Below are positions 17,622 through 27,500 of a stretch of 64,000 bases of DNA, piece by piece. How positions within the stretch are numbered: the stretch's first letter is position 1; each line of letters starts with the position of its first letter. A model generated the notes under the pieces. The model had not been told where the DNA came from and did not search any database. It saw nothing but the letters and a program-made list of their open reading frames with translations. Origin of the DNA: Devosia subaequoris (GTDB taxonomy: Bacteria > Pseudomonadota > Alphaproteobacteria > Rhizobiales > Devosiaceae); assembly GCF_014197055.1 (NCBI RefSeq), contig NZ_JACIEW010000001.1, positions 434,001 to 498,000 on the forward strand, given 5' to 3'. Made by a program: the position numbers and the translations under genes.

Positions 17622-18920
17622 TTAGCCGTAGATTGGGAAGCGATCGGTGAGCGTCTTCACCTTGGCGCGCACTTCGGCCTCTACGGCACTATTGTTGTCG
17701 TCGCCATTGGTCTTGAGGCCATCGAGCACCTCGATGATGAGTTCGCCGATAAGCTGGAATTCTGCCTCGCCAAAGCCGCGTGACGTACCGGCGGGAGTCC
17801 CAAGGCGCACACCAGAGGTGATAGCAGGCTTTTCCGGGTCGAACGGCACGGCGTTCTTGTTACAGGTGATGTGGGCGCGGCCCAGGGCGGTTTCCGTTGC
17901 CTTGCCGGTCAGGCCCTTGGGCCGAAGATCGACCAGCATCAGGTGATTGTCGGTGCCGCCCGAAACAATATCGACCCCGCCCTTGACCAGCGTATCGGCC
18001 AGAACCTTGGCATTGGCCACGACCTGGCTGGCATAGGCCTTGAACTCGGGCGAGAGCGCTTCCTTGAAGGCAACGGCCTTGGCGGCGATGACATGCATCA
18101 GCGGACCGCCCTGAATGCCTGGGAAGATAGCCGAGTTGATCTTCTTGGCGATTGCCTCGTCATTGGTCAGGATCAGACCACCACGTGGACCGCGCAGGGT
18201 CTTATGCGTGGTTGTGCTGGCCACATGGGCATGCGGGAACGGGCTGGGATAAACGCCACCGGCGACCAGTCCTGCCACATGGGCCATGTCGACAAAGAGA
18301 ATGGCGCCGACTTCATCGGCAATGGCGCGGAACTCGGCCCAGTCCATGACGCGGGAATAGGCAGAAAAACCAGCCACGATCATCTTGGGCTTGTGCTCAT
18401 GCGCCAGGGCGCGCACCTGTTCCATGTCGACCCGGCCGTCCTGCTGACGCAGGCCATACTGAACGGCGTTGAACCACTTGCCCGACTGGTTAGGTTTGGC
18501 ACCATGGGTCAGGTGACCACCTGCGTCGAGCGACATGCCCAGAATGGTATCGCCGGGCTGAATCAGCGCCTGATAGACACCCTGGTTGGCCTGGGAGCCG
18601 GAATTAGGCTGCACATTGGCAAATTCCGCGCCGAACAATTGCTTGGCGCGCTCGATTGCCAGGGCTTCTGCCACGTCCACGTACTGACAGCCGCCATAGT
18701 ACCGCTTGCCGGGATAGCCCTCGGCATATTTGTTGGTCAGGACCGAACCCTGGGCTTCGAGCACGGCCTGGGAGACAATATTTTCCGAGGCGATCAGCTC
18801 GATTTCGTTCTGCTGACGGCCCAACTCGTCCTGCATGGCCTTGGCCAGCTCCGGATCGGTCTGCGCAACTGAGGCGGAAAAGAAGTTCGGGAACAGGGGC
18901 AAAGACGTGGCGGCGCTCAT
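17622..18920 (-). CDS. glyA: Serine hydroxymethyltransferase
   Basis: The 432-residue PLP enzyme interconverts serine and glycine with tetrahydrofolate. The PLP lysine is Lys240 in [13 protein letters not shown], and the N-terminal [10 protein letters not shown] and YPGKRYYGG segments are intact. It heads a glyA-nrdR unit. The upstream gap of about 260 bases holds its promoter; I saw no known riboswitch in it. Confidence 0.97.
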   Translation of the reverse strand: MSAATSLPLFPNFFSASVAQTDPELAKAMQDELGRQQNEIELIASENIVSQAVLEAQGSVLTNKYAEGYPGKRYYGGCQYVDVAEALAIERAKQLFGAEFANVQPNSGSQANQGVYQALIQPGDTILGMSLDAGGHLTHGAKPNQSGKWFNAVQYGLRQQDGRVDMEQVRALAHEHKPKMIVAGFSAYSRVMDWAEFRAIADEVGAILFVDMAHVAGLVAGGVYPSPFPHAHVASTTTHKTLRGPRGGLILTNDEAIAKKINSAIFPGIQGGPLMHVIAAKAVAFKEALSPEFKAYASQVVANAKVLADTLVKGGVDIVSGGTDNHLMLVDLRPKGLTGKATETALGRAHITCNKNAVPFDPEKPAITSGVRLGTPAGTSRGFGEAEFQLIGELIIEVLDGLKTNGDDNNSAVEAEVRAKVKTLTDRFPIYG

Positions 18921-19183
18921 CGGGCGGTTACCTCGTTGACGGTCGAATGGGTCGGCGTGGAAAGGGCTTTATCACGTGACAATTCGCGATTCCAAGGCCG
19001 GCGACGATGTGTGGATAGGTTTGAGAAACGCATGGGGCTCCCCTGGTTGCGGATGGGTGCCCAGGCGAGCGGCTCTTGCAATGGTTCGCGTTCCCCGATG
19101 GTTGCCCATCTCTTCTCGCCAGTCGCGCGAACGCTCCTGTTATGCCGCAGCGCGGAAGGGAGTAAAAGAAAAAAGTATCCGGA

Positions 19184-19396
19184 TCAGGCAAATTTGCCGG
19201 TGACTGGCGCCGGCGCGGGCGCCCCCTGCTCTAGCTTGCGCCTGAGCTTGGCCAGGGCAACACGCTGCATTTGCAATTTTGTGGCGTTTAGCGGCGTAAT
19301 GACGACGACCTCCGTCCCGGTCGCCTCATCGATCGCGGCGACGCGCATCTGTTGTCCCAACTGGACAAATTCAAACAGAACGTCGCCCGAGTTCAT
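19184..19396 (-). CDS. Small conserved protein (DUF6898-like)
   Basis: A 70-residue protein with pattern GDVLFEFVQLGQ, IDEATGTEVVVI and a basic helix (LAKLRRKLE). It resembles a short family of unknown function found in Rhizobiales near glyA or the ldt genes. The start is an ATG with clean coding bias; the frame has no better explanation on either strand. No function can be assigned. It lies between ldtP (downstream) and glyA. Confidence 0.7.
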   Translation of the reverse strand: MNSGDVLFEFVQLGQQMRVAAIDEATGTEVVVITPLNATKLQMQRVALAKLRRKLEQGAPAPAPVTGKFA

Positions 19397-19497
19397 GCCA
19401 CCTCACCTTCGCATGGATCATAGCGGAGTCGCTTGCGATCCAAAAGACATGGCCCGACGCATTGCGCCGGGCCGTCAATCACGCGCCGCAGGACAAA

Positions 19498-20751
19498 TCA
19501 GGCAGCGAAGCTCACCTTGCCTTCTTCGTCGAACTTATAGACATCATCCCGGAAGCTGACGGTGCCCTGACGGTTGGCCCAGGCGGTTATATAAGTCGTG
19601 TGGATCGGCATTTGAGTGCTCAGGCTGACGTCCTTGCGCTCGAGCGAGGCGAAGGTCTGGTCGACGCGGGTCTGATCCCAATCTCCATTATCGCGCAGCA
19701 ACCAGGAGACAAGCTGGTTGACGCCCTCCACGCGCACGCAACCGGACGAGTGAAAGCGTGCATTCTCGCCGAACAACGCCTTGGACGGCGTATCGTGCAG
19801 ATAGACGTCGTGGGGATTGTAGAAATTGATTTTGCAATGGCCCATCGAGTTTTCGGCACCAGGCTCCTGGCGATACATGTAGTTCACCTGTGCGTCGGTG
19901 ATATTGGACCAGTTAATCGTCGCCGGATCGATGGTGTTGCCGCTCCCGTCGTAGATGAAGATGTTCTGCTTGGCGAGATACTGAGGATCTTCCATCATAT
20001 ACTTGGTAAGATCTTTTCGCACCAGAGACTTGGGGACATGCCAGTAGGGATTAAAATTGACCTGGTGGATCTTGCTGGCGAGGATCGGGGTGGCTCTGTC
20101 GACGCGACCGACAACGGCGTTGTGGCGTTGTTCCACCATGCCGCCGCCGACGGCTTCGATGGTAGCAGCCGGGATGTTCACCACCACATAGCGGTCGGTC
20201 AACTGCGGCGCCATGTTCTGGACGCGGGTATAATTGAGATAGAGCTGCTGCAAGCGCGTCGCAGCCGGCACGTTGAGAGCGTACCAAGTGGCCTCATCGA
20301 TCCAGCCATTGACGATCAAACCATGGCGCGCCTGGAAGACACGAACGGCCCGGTCAGTATCGGCATCGAAGATATCGTTGGCATATTCTACTAGCGGCAT
20401 ATCTCCTGATGAAATCAGGCGGCGCTTGAGTTGCACCACAGCCGGGTCGGACTTGCCAAGATTGAGCTTGAAGGCACGCTGTGGAATTTCTTCCCAGCCG
20501 CCTGCCGCGACAAAGGGCTCATACTGGGAAATGGCAAGCTGCAGGTTGTGCAGCGTGTCGTAGGACAGAATGGGCTCGTTGGTCGCGATTGTGGCGGCGG
20601 CAGCTGCGGTATTGCCATTCGGATCAGCTTCGTTGATGACGCGGCTTCGCGACATCATGTCGAACAGAGACTCCTGCGCCCAAGCCGGCATCGCTGCCGA
20701 TGCCCCGGCAAGAGCCATTGACCGGATAAAGTTACGTCGCGTCAGCCGCAT
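19498..20751 (-). CDS. ldtP: L,D-transpeptidase (YcbB/LdtP type)
   Basis: The 417-residue periplasmic enzyme crosslinks peptidoglycan stems or attaches proteins to them. It has a twin-arginine-like leader (TRRNFIRS, cleavage near AWA-QE), a peptidoglycan-binding domain (about residues 100-165) and a YkuD catalytic domain with His319 and the HSSGCVR motif (Cys338, Arg340). I use the ATG at 20751, which follows AAGGTGG; a TTG precedes it by one codon. An LdtR-type regulator gene lies just upstream on the same strand, as in Liberibacter and Sinorhizobium. Confidence 0.93.
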   Translation of the reverse strand: MRLTRRNFIRSMALAGASAAMPAWAQESLFDMMSRSRVINEADPNGNTAAAAATIATNEPILSYDTLHNLQLAISQYEPFVAAGGWEEIPQRAFKLNLGKSDPAVVQLKRRLISSGDMPLVEYANDIFDADTDRAVRVFQARHGLIVNGWIDEATWYALNVPAATRLQQLYLNYTRVQNMAPQLTDRYVVVNIPAATIEAVGGGMVEQRHNAVVGRVDRATPILASKIHQVNFNPYWHVPKSLVRKDLTKYMMEDPQYLAKQNIFIYDGSGNTIDPATINWSNITDAQVNYMYRQEPGAENSMGHCKINFYNPHDVYLHDTPSKALFGENARFHSSGCVRVEGVNQLVSWLLRDNGDWDQTRVDQTFASLERKDVSLSTQMPIHTTYITAWANRQGTVSFRDDVYKFDEEGKVSFAA

Positions 20752-20924
20752 CAAACCACCTTAGAAATCGCCCGCCATCTATCCGCTGGCCGATTAGCAC
20801 CGCCCCTGCGCAGTCCACAATCTGGCTCAACGCCTTGTGAACTCCGCATGGCGCTACTTGCCATGCCAGAAAATGGTTTCCAACCAGGTAACTCCGCTGC
20901 CCGTGCTTTAAGGCACAAATAAGA

Positions 20925-20951
20925 AACGCCGGCCTTTCGACCGGCGTTGTT
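20925..20951 (-). terminator. Terminator downstream of ldtR
   Basis: AACGCCGG (20925-20932) pairs with CCGGCGTT (20941-20948). On the minus strand the stem is followed by TCTTATTTG. It would separate the ldtR transcript from ldtP, giving ldtP its own promoter in the 170 bases beyond. Confidence 0.75.
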
Positions 20952-21024
20952 CAGCAGTAGTGGCATGGAGGCAACACACGCCACCAGCTGCCGCTCGTTC
21001 GTTCTGCCCTTGCGGGCCAGAAAA

Positions 21025-21534
21025 TCAGAGCTTGTAGAGAATCTGGTCGACCCAGAAACGTTCGAGGCGCGCCAGGGCCTTGTTCAGGCCATCGAATTCC
21101 TCGTCGCCAAGACCGCCTACCTTGTCGATGGACTTGAGATGGCGATCATAGAGTTCGTCGATCACCTCAGCGACTTCCTCCCCTTTGGGTGAAAGCTTGA
21201 TACGGACCGAACGGCGGTCGGTGCGCGAGCGCTCCTGGAAGATATAACCCGTCTCGACGAGCTTCTTGAGATTGTACGAGACGTTGGAACCGAGATAATA
21301 GCCGCGCGAGCGCAGTTCTCCAGCGGTGAGTTCAGCGTCGCCGATATTGAACATCAGCAGCGCCTGGACCGGGTTAATGTCGTCCCAACCCATGCGGTCG
21401 AATTCGTCCTTGATCAGATCGAGCAGGCGGCGGTGGAGACGCTCCACGCGGGAGACGGCTTCCAGGTAAAGGGGTTTGAGACCTTCACTACGTTCCGGGT
21501 TGAGCGCCTCGGCCGCGTTCGACTTGATTGCCAT
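21025..21534 (-). CDS. ldtR: LdtR-like MarR-family regulator of the L,D-transpeptidase
   Basis: A 169-residue MarR-type winged-helix protein (core about residues 30-150, recognition region RGYYLGSNVSYNLKKLVE, wing around RSRTDRRSVRI). It closely resembles LdtR of Liberibacter and Sinorhizobium, which activates ldtP and affects osmotic stress tolerance. The start is the ATG at 21534, with GAGG six bases upstream. The upstream in-frame extension lacks a ribosome site. Adjacent to ldtP and separated from it by a terminator. Target beyond ldtP not visible. Confidence 0.88.
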   Translation of the reverse strand: MAIKSNAAEALNPERSEGLKPLYLEAVSRVERLHRRLLDLIKDEFDRMGWDDINPVQALLMFNIGDAELTAGELRSRGYYLGSNVSYNLKKLVETGYIFQERSRTDRRSVRIKLSPKGEEVAEVIDELYDRHLKSIDKVGGLGDEEFDGLNKALARLERFWVDQILYKL

Positions 21535-21740
21535 TTTTGCCTCACTGTTTTCACGTGCGATTTTTCGCATCTGATGAGGCTAAACTAGGGCCACCCGACT
21601 AAGATCGCCCTAAGCCATACGCTTAAAACTATGTTACTGGAATGCAATGAGAATTTGGCTTAATAGCGCCTTACCACGGGTGACAAACTTGTAACCATTC
21701 CCGAGTGTTAACGGGGAAGACAATCCCCATCGGCTTGCGC

Positions 21741-22154
21741 TCAATCGGCCTGAGCCCTGGCAAAGCGCAAGCTCAGGATGAAGATCAGGATGATGGCTGC
21801 CAACAGCACTACGCGTACGCCAAATCCGAGCATGCTCATGCGGATATCGGGGCTGCCCAAAAGATAGAGACCCAGTTCTAGTGACGTGACCCCGACCAGC
21901 AGCACCGCTCCCCAACTGGCCTTGATCCACAGGCCAACCGCCGCGAACAGCTTGGCGAGGCAAAATACGGCGAGGAAGGTGAAGGCGGAAAAGCCCATGG
22001 CCGTGATCGGGCTCTGCGCCCCCAGGTTGATGCCGAGCAGCCGGGACGCATCGCTCAACCCGAGGATCAACGCCAGGATGGCGACGATGCGAACATAGAG
22101 CGAAAAGATTGGGGCCTGAAACAGCATGGCGGCTTGATACTCTGTCAGTCGCAC
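21741..22154 (-). CDS. Integral membrane protein of unknown function (DUF6163-like)
   Basis: A 137-residue protein with four hydrophobic segments (about 20-40, 48-72, 78-98, 108-130) and little charge. It resembles a short Rhizobiales membrane family that I associate with DUF6163; that label is from memory. Divergent from hemB with a 67-base gap, and followed by ldtR on its own strand. No function can be assigned. Confidence 0.75.
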   Translation of the reverse strand: MRLTEYQAAMLFQAPIFSLYVRIVAILALILGLSDASRLLGINLGAQSPITAMGFSAFTFLAVFCLAKLFAAVGLWIKASWGAVLLVGVTSLELGLYLLGSPDIRMSMLGFGVRVVLLAAIILIFILSLRFARAQAD

Positions 22155-22221
22155 TGCGACAAGCGGTGGCTTGGAGCGACAGGCGCGCGCTGGTAACTAG
22201 TGCCCGACAAGGAGAGTCCCA

Positions 22222-23235
22222 ATGACCCAGAATTGGCCCAAGCACGACATGTCCTTTCTGAGCGGACGCCGTTTGCGTCGCTTGCGCCAGTCCGCATGGA
22301 GCCGGGCCATGGTCCGCGAGACCGAATTGCTGCCCCGTGACTTGATCTGGCCGCTCTTTGTCATCGAGGGGCAGAACGAGAAGACGCAGATCAGGACCAT
22401 GCCGGGGGTTGAGAGGCTGTCCATCGACCTGATGGTCGATGCTGCCCGACAAGCCCGCGATGCCGGTATCCCCGCGCTGGCGATCTTCCCCAATACGCCC
22501 GATGATCTGCGCAGCGAGAATGGTGCCGAGGCCTACAATCCGGACAATCTGATGTGCCGCGCGTTGAGCACAATCAAGCAGGCCGTGCCCGAGATTGGTC
22601 TGATTGCCGACGTGGCACTCGATGAATATTCGAGCGATGGCCAGGACGGGCTGGTGCGGGACGGCGAAATCCTCAATGACGAGACTGTCGCGGTGATGGT
22701 CAAGTCCGCACTTGCACAGGCGCGGGCGGGCGCCGATATCATCGCGCCGTCCGACATGATGGATGGGCGGGTGGCTGCAATCCGTGCCGCACTCGACGCC
22801 GAAGGCTTCGAGCATGTGCAGATCATGTCTTACTCAGCCAAGTATGCGTCGTGCTTTTACGGCCCGTTCCGCGAGGCTGTTGGTTCCGGGAGCCGTCTCA
22901 AGGGCGACAAGCGCACCTATCAGATGGACTATGCCAATTCCGACGAAGCGCTGCGCGAGATCGAGCAGGATATTGTCGAAGGTGCTGACAGCGTGATGGT
23001 CAAGCCCGGCATGCCCTATCTCGATGTCATCCGGCGTGCCCGCGATGCGTTCAGCGTGCCCATTTACGCTTACCAGGTGAGCGGGGAGTACGCGATGATC
23101 GAGATGGCCGGCGCCGCCGGGGCAATCAATCGCGACGCGGCCGTGCTGGAAAGCCTCTGGGCGTTCAAGCGCGCCGGGGCCAACGGCATTCTCACCTATT
23201 ACGCGCTGGAGATGGCCCGGAGGTTGGGGAACTGA
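22222..23235 (+). CDS. hemB: Delta-aminolevulinic acid dehydratase (porphobilinogen synthase)
   Basis: The 337-residue TIM-barrel enzyme condenses two 5-aminolevulinate molecules in haem synthesis. The two active-site lysines are in SAKYASCFYGPFR (about residue 209) and VMVKPGMPYLD (about 260). AGGAG precedes the ATG. The D-rich metal segment (LDEYSSDGQDG) lacks the three zinc cysteines, as in magnesium-type alphaproteobacterial HemB. Confidence 0.97.
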   Translation: MTQNWPKHDMSFLSGRRLRRLRQSAWSRAMVRETELLPRDLIWPLFVIEGQNEKTQIRTMPGVERLSIDLMVDAARQARDAGIPALAIFPNTPDDLRSENGAEAYNPDNLMCRALSTIKQAVPEIGLIADVALDEYSSDGQDGLVRDGEILNDETVAVMVKSALAQARAGADIIAPSDMMDGRVAAIRAALDAEGFEHVQIMSYSAKYASCFYGPFREAVGSGSRLKGDKRTYQMDYANSDEALREIEQDIVEGADSVMVKPGMPYLDVIRRARDAFSVPIYAYQVSGEYAMIEMAGAAGAINRDAAVLESLWAFKRAGANGILTYYALEMARRLGN

Positions 23236-23298
23236 TCCGGTCACAATTATGTGCCCTTGCCTCTTGCAAGCCGGACAATGGGTGACAATGTTTGCTGC

Positions 23299-23835
23299 AT
23301 GACACAGGACGCAACTGCCCGCCCCTACCTGCCCGATCCCTCCACCGCCCCCGAGCTGTTCGACGGGCTGCTGACGCGGCGGGCTACGGCCTACGTCATC
23401 GATGTGATCCTCATGTCATTCCTGGTGCTGGTGCTGGTGATCAGTCTGGTTGGTGCCATCCTAGGCTTCTTCACCTTTGGTCTGGCCTGGGTCTCGCTGG
23501 TCTTCGCCGTTCCGGCCGCGATCATCCTTTATTATGCCGCCACGCTGGGTTCGCCTCGCCGTGCCACCGTGGGCATGCAGATGATGGATATCGTATTGAC
23601 CCCGACGCGCGGCCAACCGCTGGATGGCTGGATGGCGATCCTGCATGCCCTGGTGTTCTGGATTACCATTTGGATCAGCTGGCCAGTAACCTTGCTGTTT
23701 GCCCTGTTCACGCCACGCCGGCAGATGATCCACGATTTCATCATGGGCACGCTCATGGTGCGCCGCTCGCCGATGATGCGGCATTGGCAGCGCCAACGCA
23801 TGTACGAGCAGGATGCCTATCACGGTGGCGAGTGA
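23299..23835 (+). CDS. RDD-family membrane protein
   Basis: A 178-residue protein with the RDD domain: RRATAYVIDVILM, then hydrophobic segments to about residue 85, and HDFIMGTLMVRR. It is a small inner-membrane protein of unknown function. The start is uncertain: ATGs at 23299 and 23278 and a GTG at 23251 are in frame without good ribosome sites, and I prefer the shortest since the RDD homology begins soon after. Lies between hemB and bpt and is probably cotranscribed. Confidence 0.85.
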   Translation: MTQDATARPYLPDPSTAPELFDGLLTRRATAYVIDVILMSFLVLVLVISLVGAILGFFTFGLAWVSLVFAVPAAIILYYAATLGSPRRATVGMQMMDIVLTPTRGQPLDGWMAILHALVFWITIWISWPVTLLFALFTPRRQMIHDFIMGTLMVRRSPMMRHWQRQRMYEQDAYHGGE

Positions 23836-23897
23836 GCCGTTGCTTGCCGGGCAGGAAAGCTGCTAATCTGACCCAATATGCAGCGATAGGTCTGTGA

Positions 23898-24629
23898 ATG
23901 ACCGACCAGACGCCGGAAACGACTCAGCTTTTTCTCACCGCCGCGATGCCGTGCCCCTATCTTCCCGGGAAGATGGAGCGCAAACTGTTCACGCATCTGA
24001 GTGGACGGCGAGCATCAATGCTGCACCAACTGCTCAGCGACAACGGGTTTCGCCGCAGCCAGAACCTGATCTACCGTCCCGCCTGCGAGGGCTGCAATTC
24101 CTGCCTGTCGGTGCGGATCGTGGCGCAGGAGTTTGCGCCAAACAAGCGCTTTCGCCGCGTCACCAGGGCCAATGCCGATATTGTAGTGGCGGTGCAGCCG
24201 ACCGTTGCCACCATCGAGCAGTATGAATTGTTCAAGCGCTATCTCGATGCGCGCCATGCGGGCGGCGGCATGACCCAGATGAGCTACCAGGACTATGAAT
24301 TCATGGTCGAGGACACGCCGGTACAATCGGTGCTGGTGGAGTATCGCCTGCGCGACCTGCCCGATCAGCCGTTGGTGGCTGTGGCGCTGACCGACGTGAT
24401 GCCGGATGGGCTCTCCATGGTCTATTCGTTCTACGATCCGGACATGGCCCAGCGCAGCATGGGCACATTTCTTATCCTTGATCACATAGGCCAGGTTCGC
24501 TCGGCCGGCCTCAGCTATGTCTATCTTGGCTATTGGGTGAAGGATTCGCCCAAGATGGCCTATAAGGGTGATTATCGCCCGCTAGAAGTGCAACGCGGCT
24601 CGCTGGGCTGGATGCGCCTCGAAGACTAG
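23898..24629 (+). CDS. bpt: Aspartate/glutamate leucyltransferase (arginyl-tRNA transferase family)
   Basis: A 243-residue member of the Ate/Bpt family that adds leucine to N-terminal Asp or Glu, marking proteins for ClpS/ClpAP degradation. The N-terminal cysteine cluster (CPYLPG, RPACEGCNSC) and the ATE C-terminal domain (DPDMAQRSMGTFLILDHI, YLGYWVKDSPKMAYKG) are intact. It follows the RDD gene on the same strand. Confidence 0.95.
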   Translation: MTDQTPETTQLFLTAAMPCPYLPGKMERKLFTHLSGRRASMLHQLLSDNGFRRSQNLIYRPACEGCNSCLSVRIVAQEFAPNKRFRRVTRANADIVVAVQPTVATIEQYELFKRYLDARHAGGGMTQMSYQDYEFMVEDTPVQSVLVEYRLRDLPDQPLVAVALTDVMPDGLSMVYSFYDPDMAQRSMGTFLILDHIGQVRSAGLSYVYLGYWVKDSPKMAYKGDYRPLEVQRGSLGWMRLED

Positions 24630-24633
24630 CGCC

Positions 24634-24942
24634 TCAGACCACCATGTCGAACACGATCAGCCCGTCGCGCCCACCCTCAAGCGCGGCGACCATGCGCCCA
24701 CCAGCCGCCTTGTGGGCGGGATGCTCGAGATAGGCGTCGCGCGCCGCCTCGTCAGCAAAATCCATGGTGAAACCCTCGGTATATCCCTGGTGCAAGCCTT
24801 CGGGAGAAGCATTGCCACCGAAGCTCATGCCCAGGAAGCCAGGGATAAGTTCACGCAGAGATTCAAGATCGAAGTAGATCGCGGCTTTCTCGGACGCCGT
24901 AATTTCTGGACGGAAGCGGAGGAGGACGATGTGGCGGATCAT
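24634..24942 (-). CDS. Dabb-family (stress-responsive A/B barrel) protein
   Basis: A 102-residue small ferredoxin-fold protein: MIRHIVLLRFRPE at the start and a DAARDAYLEHPAHKAA-like helix near residue 68. The Dabb family includes plant stress proteins and polyketide cyclase-like enzymes. Substrate and role are unknown. It lies tail-to-tail with bpt and is transcribed towards it. Confidence 0.9.
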   Translation of the reverse strand: MIRHIVLLRFRPEITASEKAAIYFDLESLRELIPGFLGMSFGGNASPEGLHQGYTEGFTMDFADEAARDAYLEHPAHKAAGGRMVAALEGGRDGLIVFDMVV

Positions 24943-25011
24943 TTTGATGAGTCTCCAGCGATAGTTAGGCGGCTTGCCTAAGCTATTGATTCAGCCTTCG
25001 GCAAGCGCTCG

Positions 25012-27312
25012 TCACCCCTTGAACCTATTGTTCCTTGGGAATCCGGTGGGCGGTTGGCGACCAGCGGTGGCGCGGTCGCCGATCCAATCGACCAATTCTT
25101 CGGTGGGCTTGGAATAGGTCCGACCGGAGCTGTCCGTCCAGGTGAGCCCGTCGGCGGCGTAGAAGGTCTTGATGTCGGAAATGCCGCCATCCTTGTAGCG
25201 CTGCAGACGGACGCCCTTGCCGCGGGTCATGGCGGCGAGCTGGCTCAAGGGGAAGACGAGAAGCTTGCGGTTCTGACCGATGACGGCCACGCGGTCACCG
25301 TCGCAGGGTACGATGAGCCGCGCTTCGGCTGGCAGCGACACGTTGAGGATTTGCTTGCCCTTGCGGGTATTGGCGATCAGATCGTCTTCCTTGACGACGA
25401 AGCCATAGCCCGCCGAGGAGGCAACAATACGCTGCTTGCCGGGTGAATAGACGAAGAGGTCGACAATATCCTGCCCCTCCTCGATGTCGACCATGATGCG
25501 CACCGGCTCACCCTGGCCACGGCCGCCAGGCAGCTTGTCGGCGCCCAGCGTATAGACTTTGCCGCCGGTGGTGAGCATCAGGAGCTTATCGGTGGTCTCG
25601 CAATTGAAGGCGAGCTTGAGACGGTCGCCGGCCTTGAAACTCTTCTCATCAGCGGGAGCATTGTGCCCCTTTGGCGCGCGGATCCAGCCCTTTTCGGACA
25701 GGATGACGGTAATTGGCTCACGTTCGATCATTGCTTCGAAGACTTCGGCAGCATCGGCAGCCGGGGCCGAACCGAAGATGGTGCGGCGCGCGCCCAGGGC
25801 ATGTGGGGTGGTGCCATCGGCCTCGAACAGGGGATAGGCCTTCTTCAGGTTCTCGACCTGCTTAGCGATTTCGCCCCATTGACGCTTGTCGGAGGCGAGC
25901 AGGGTTTCGAGCTTGCCCTTCTCCTCGGTGAGATTTGTATGCTCCTTGCGAAGCTCGAGTTCCTCCAGTTTGCGCAAAGAGCGTAGGCGCATATTGAGGA
26001 TGGCTTCGGCCTGGTTGTCCGTCAGATCGAAAGCCGCAACCAGGCTTGCCTTGGCATCATCCTCCTCGCGGATGATGCGGATCACCTCGTCGAGGTTGAG
26101 ATAGGCAATGATATAGCCTTCAAGCACTTCGAGGCGGTTGGCGATCTGCTCCAGCCGGTACTGAGAGCGGCGTACCAGCACTTCCTTGCGATGATCGAGC
26201 CAGGCGCGCAGCGCATCAGCCAGGCTCATCACCCGGGGTGTCGTGCCGTGATCGAGGACATTGAGGTTGAGGCTGAATCGCAGTTCGAGATCGGTGAGCT
26301 TGAAGAGCTGCTCCATGAGGATGACCGCATCGACTGTGCCAGCGCGCGGCTCAAGCACCAGGCGGATATCGTCCGAGCTTTCGTCGCGCACGTCTTTGAG
26401 CAGCGGTAGCTTCTTGGCCAGCAGCAATTCGGCGATCTTTTCGACCAGCCGCGACTTCTGCACGCCATAGGGGATCTGGGTGACGACGATCTGGTAGACG
26501 CCCCTGCCCTTTTCTTCCTTCTCCCAGATAGCGCGATGGCGGAAGGCGCCGCGACCGGTTTCATAGGATTGAATGATCGAAGCGCGGCTTTCGACGAGTT
26601 GTCCGCCGGTCGGGAAATCTGGTCCGCGGATCAGATCGTCCATGCTGGGCGGCGCCGACAGATCGGCGTGGACCAGTTCCTCGGTGCTCGCGGTGGGGTT
26701 GTGGATCAGCTTGAGCGCGGCATTGCACAGCTCAACCAGATTATGCGGCGGAACCGAGGTCGCCATGCCCACCGCGATGCCGGTGGAGCCATTGGCCAAA
26801 AGGTTCGGGAAATTGGACGGGAGCACCACCGGCTCCTCGTCTTCACCGTCGTAGGTTGGCCTGAAGTCGATGGCGTTCTCGGTGATGCCTTCCAGAAGGC
26901 GCGTCGCCACATCGGTCATGCGGCTTTCGGTGTAACGCATGGCCGCGGCGCTATCGCCGTCGATGTTGCCGAAATTGCCCTGACCGTCGACCAGCGGATA
27001 GCGAAGAGCAAAATTCTGGGCCAGGCGCACCAGCGCGTCGTAGATCGACTGGTCGCCATGGGGGTGGAACTTACCGATCACGTCTCCGACGATGCGGGCA
27101 GATTTCTTGTAACCCTGGTTCGGATCGAGCCGCAGCAGGCGCATGGCGTGGATGATACGGCGATGCACGGGTTTGAGACCGTCACGCGCGTCGGGCAGAG
27201 CGCGCTGGGTGATGGTTGACAAGGCGTAGCTCAGATACCGCTCTTCAAGCGCCTGCTTGAGATCGACAATGCGGTGATCGTCTGGCGGTGGAAGGGTATC
27301 GGCGTCGGACAT
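25012..27312 (-). CDS. parC: DNA topoisomerase IV subunit A
   Basis: The 766-residue type IIA topoisomerase subunit decatenates chromosomes with ParE. The active-site Tyr is about residue 127 in AMRYTESRM, and the quinolone-resistance region is about residues 80-96 (Gly80 to Arg96, with Asp87, Ser89). The C-terminal half has repeats of the GyrA/ParC beta-pinwheel. The overall length is closer to ParC than to GyrA. recO lies downstream on the same strand. Confidence 0.96.
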   Translation of the reverse strand: MSDADTLPPPDDHRIVDLKQALEERYLSYALSTITQRALPDARDGLKPVHRRIIHAMRLLRLDPNQGYKKSARIVGDVIGKFHPHGDQSIYDALVRLAQNFALRYPLVDGQGNFGNIDGDSAAAMRYTESRMTDVATRLLEGITENAIDFRPTYDGEDEEPVVLPSNFPNLLANGSTGIAVGMATSVPPHNLVELCNAALKLIHNPTASTEELVHADLSAPPSMDDLIRGPDFPTGGQLVESRASIIQSYETGRGAFRHRAIWEKEEKGRGVYQIVVTQIPYGVQKSRLVEKIAELLLAKKLPLLKDVRDESSDDIRLVLEPRAGTVDAVILMEQLFKLTDLELRFSLNLNVLDHGTTPRVMSLADALRAWLDHRKEVLVRRSQYRLEQIANRLEVLEGYIIAYLNLDEVIRIIREEDDAKASLVAAFDLTDNQAEAILNMRLRSLRKLEELELRKEHTNLTEEKGKLETLLASDKRQWGEIAKQVENLKKAYPLFEADGTTPHALGARRTIFGSAPAADAAEVFEAMIEREPITVILSEKGWIRAPKGHNAPADEKSFKAGDRLKLAFNCETTDKLLMLTTGGKVYTLGADKLPGGRGQGEPVRIMVDIEEGQDIVDLFVYSPGKQRIVASSAGYGFVVKEDDLIANTRKGKQILNVSLPAEARLIVPCDGDRVAVIGQNRKLLVFPLSQLAAMTRGKGVRLQRYKDGGISDIKTFYAADGLTWTDSSGRTYSKPTEELVDWIGDRATAGRQPPTGFPRNNRFKG

Positions 27313-27417
27313 GCTTGGCTCAGTTCATGGGAACGAATCAGGAGCAGAGTATAGCGGGCGGGCGGGCAAGGGCACGATCGCGGGGCCGGTTTTTCCCGGA
27401 AATCCGCGGCTTTTCCA

Positions 27418-27463
27418 TTTCTCCTTGAGGGAGAAGGTGCCCCTTGGAGGCGGTTGAGGGGTC
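27418..27463. repeat. Possible RIME-like intergenic palindromic repeat
   Basis: Between parC and recO, TTCTCC (27419-27424) is inversely repeated as GGAGAA (27430-27435), followed by AAGGTGCCCC and GGTTGAGGGGT. This resembles, from memory, the ACCTTCTCCCTC/CCCCTCA elements scattered in Rhizobiales genomes. Only this copy is in the window, so it cannot be confirmed as repeated here. Confidence 0.4.
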
Positions 27464-27500
27464 TGCAATGTCATTGTGCCGCCCGGTGCGCGCAGCGCGG

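Noticed and set aside
21634..22815. A 393-codon minus-strand frame across hemB
   Set aside because: It runs through hemB and the small membrane gene; those two have coherent proteins and this one does not.
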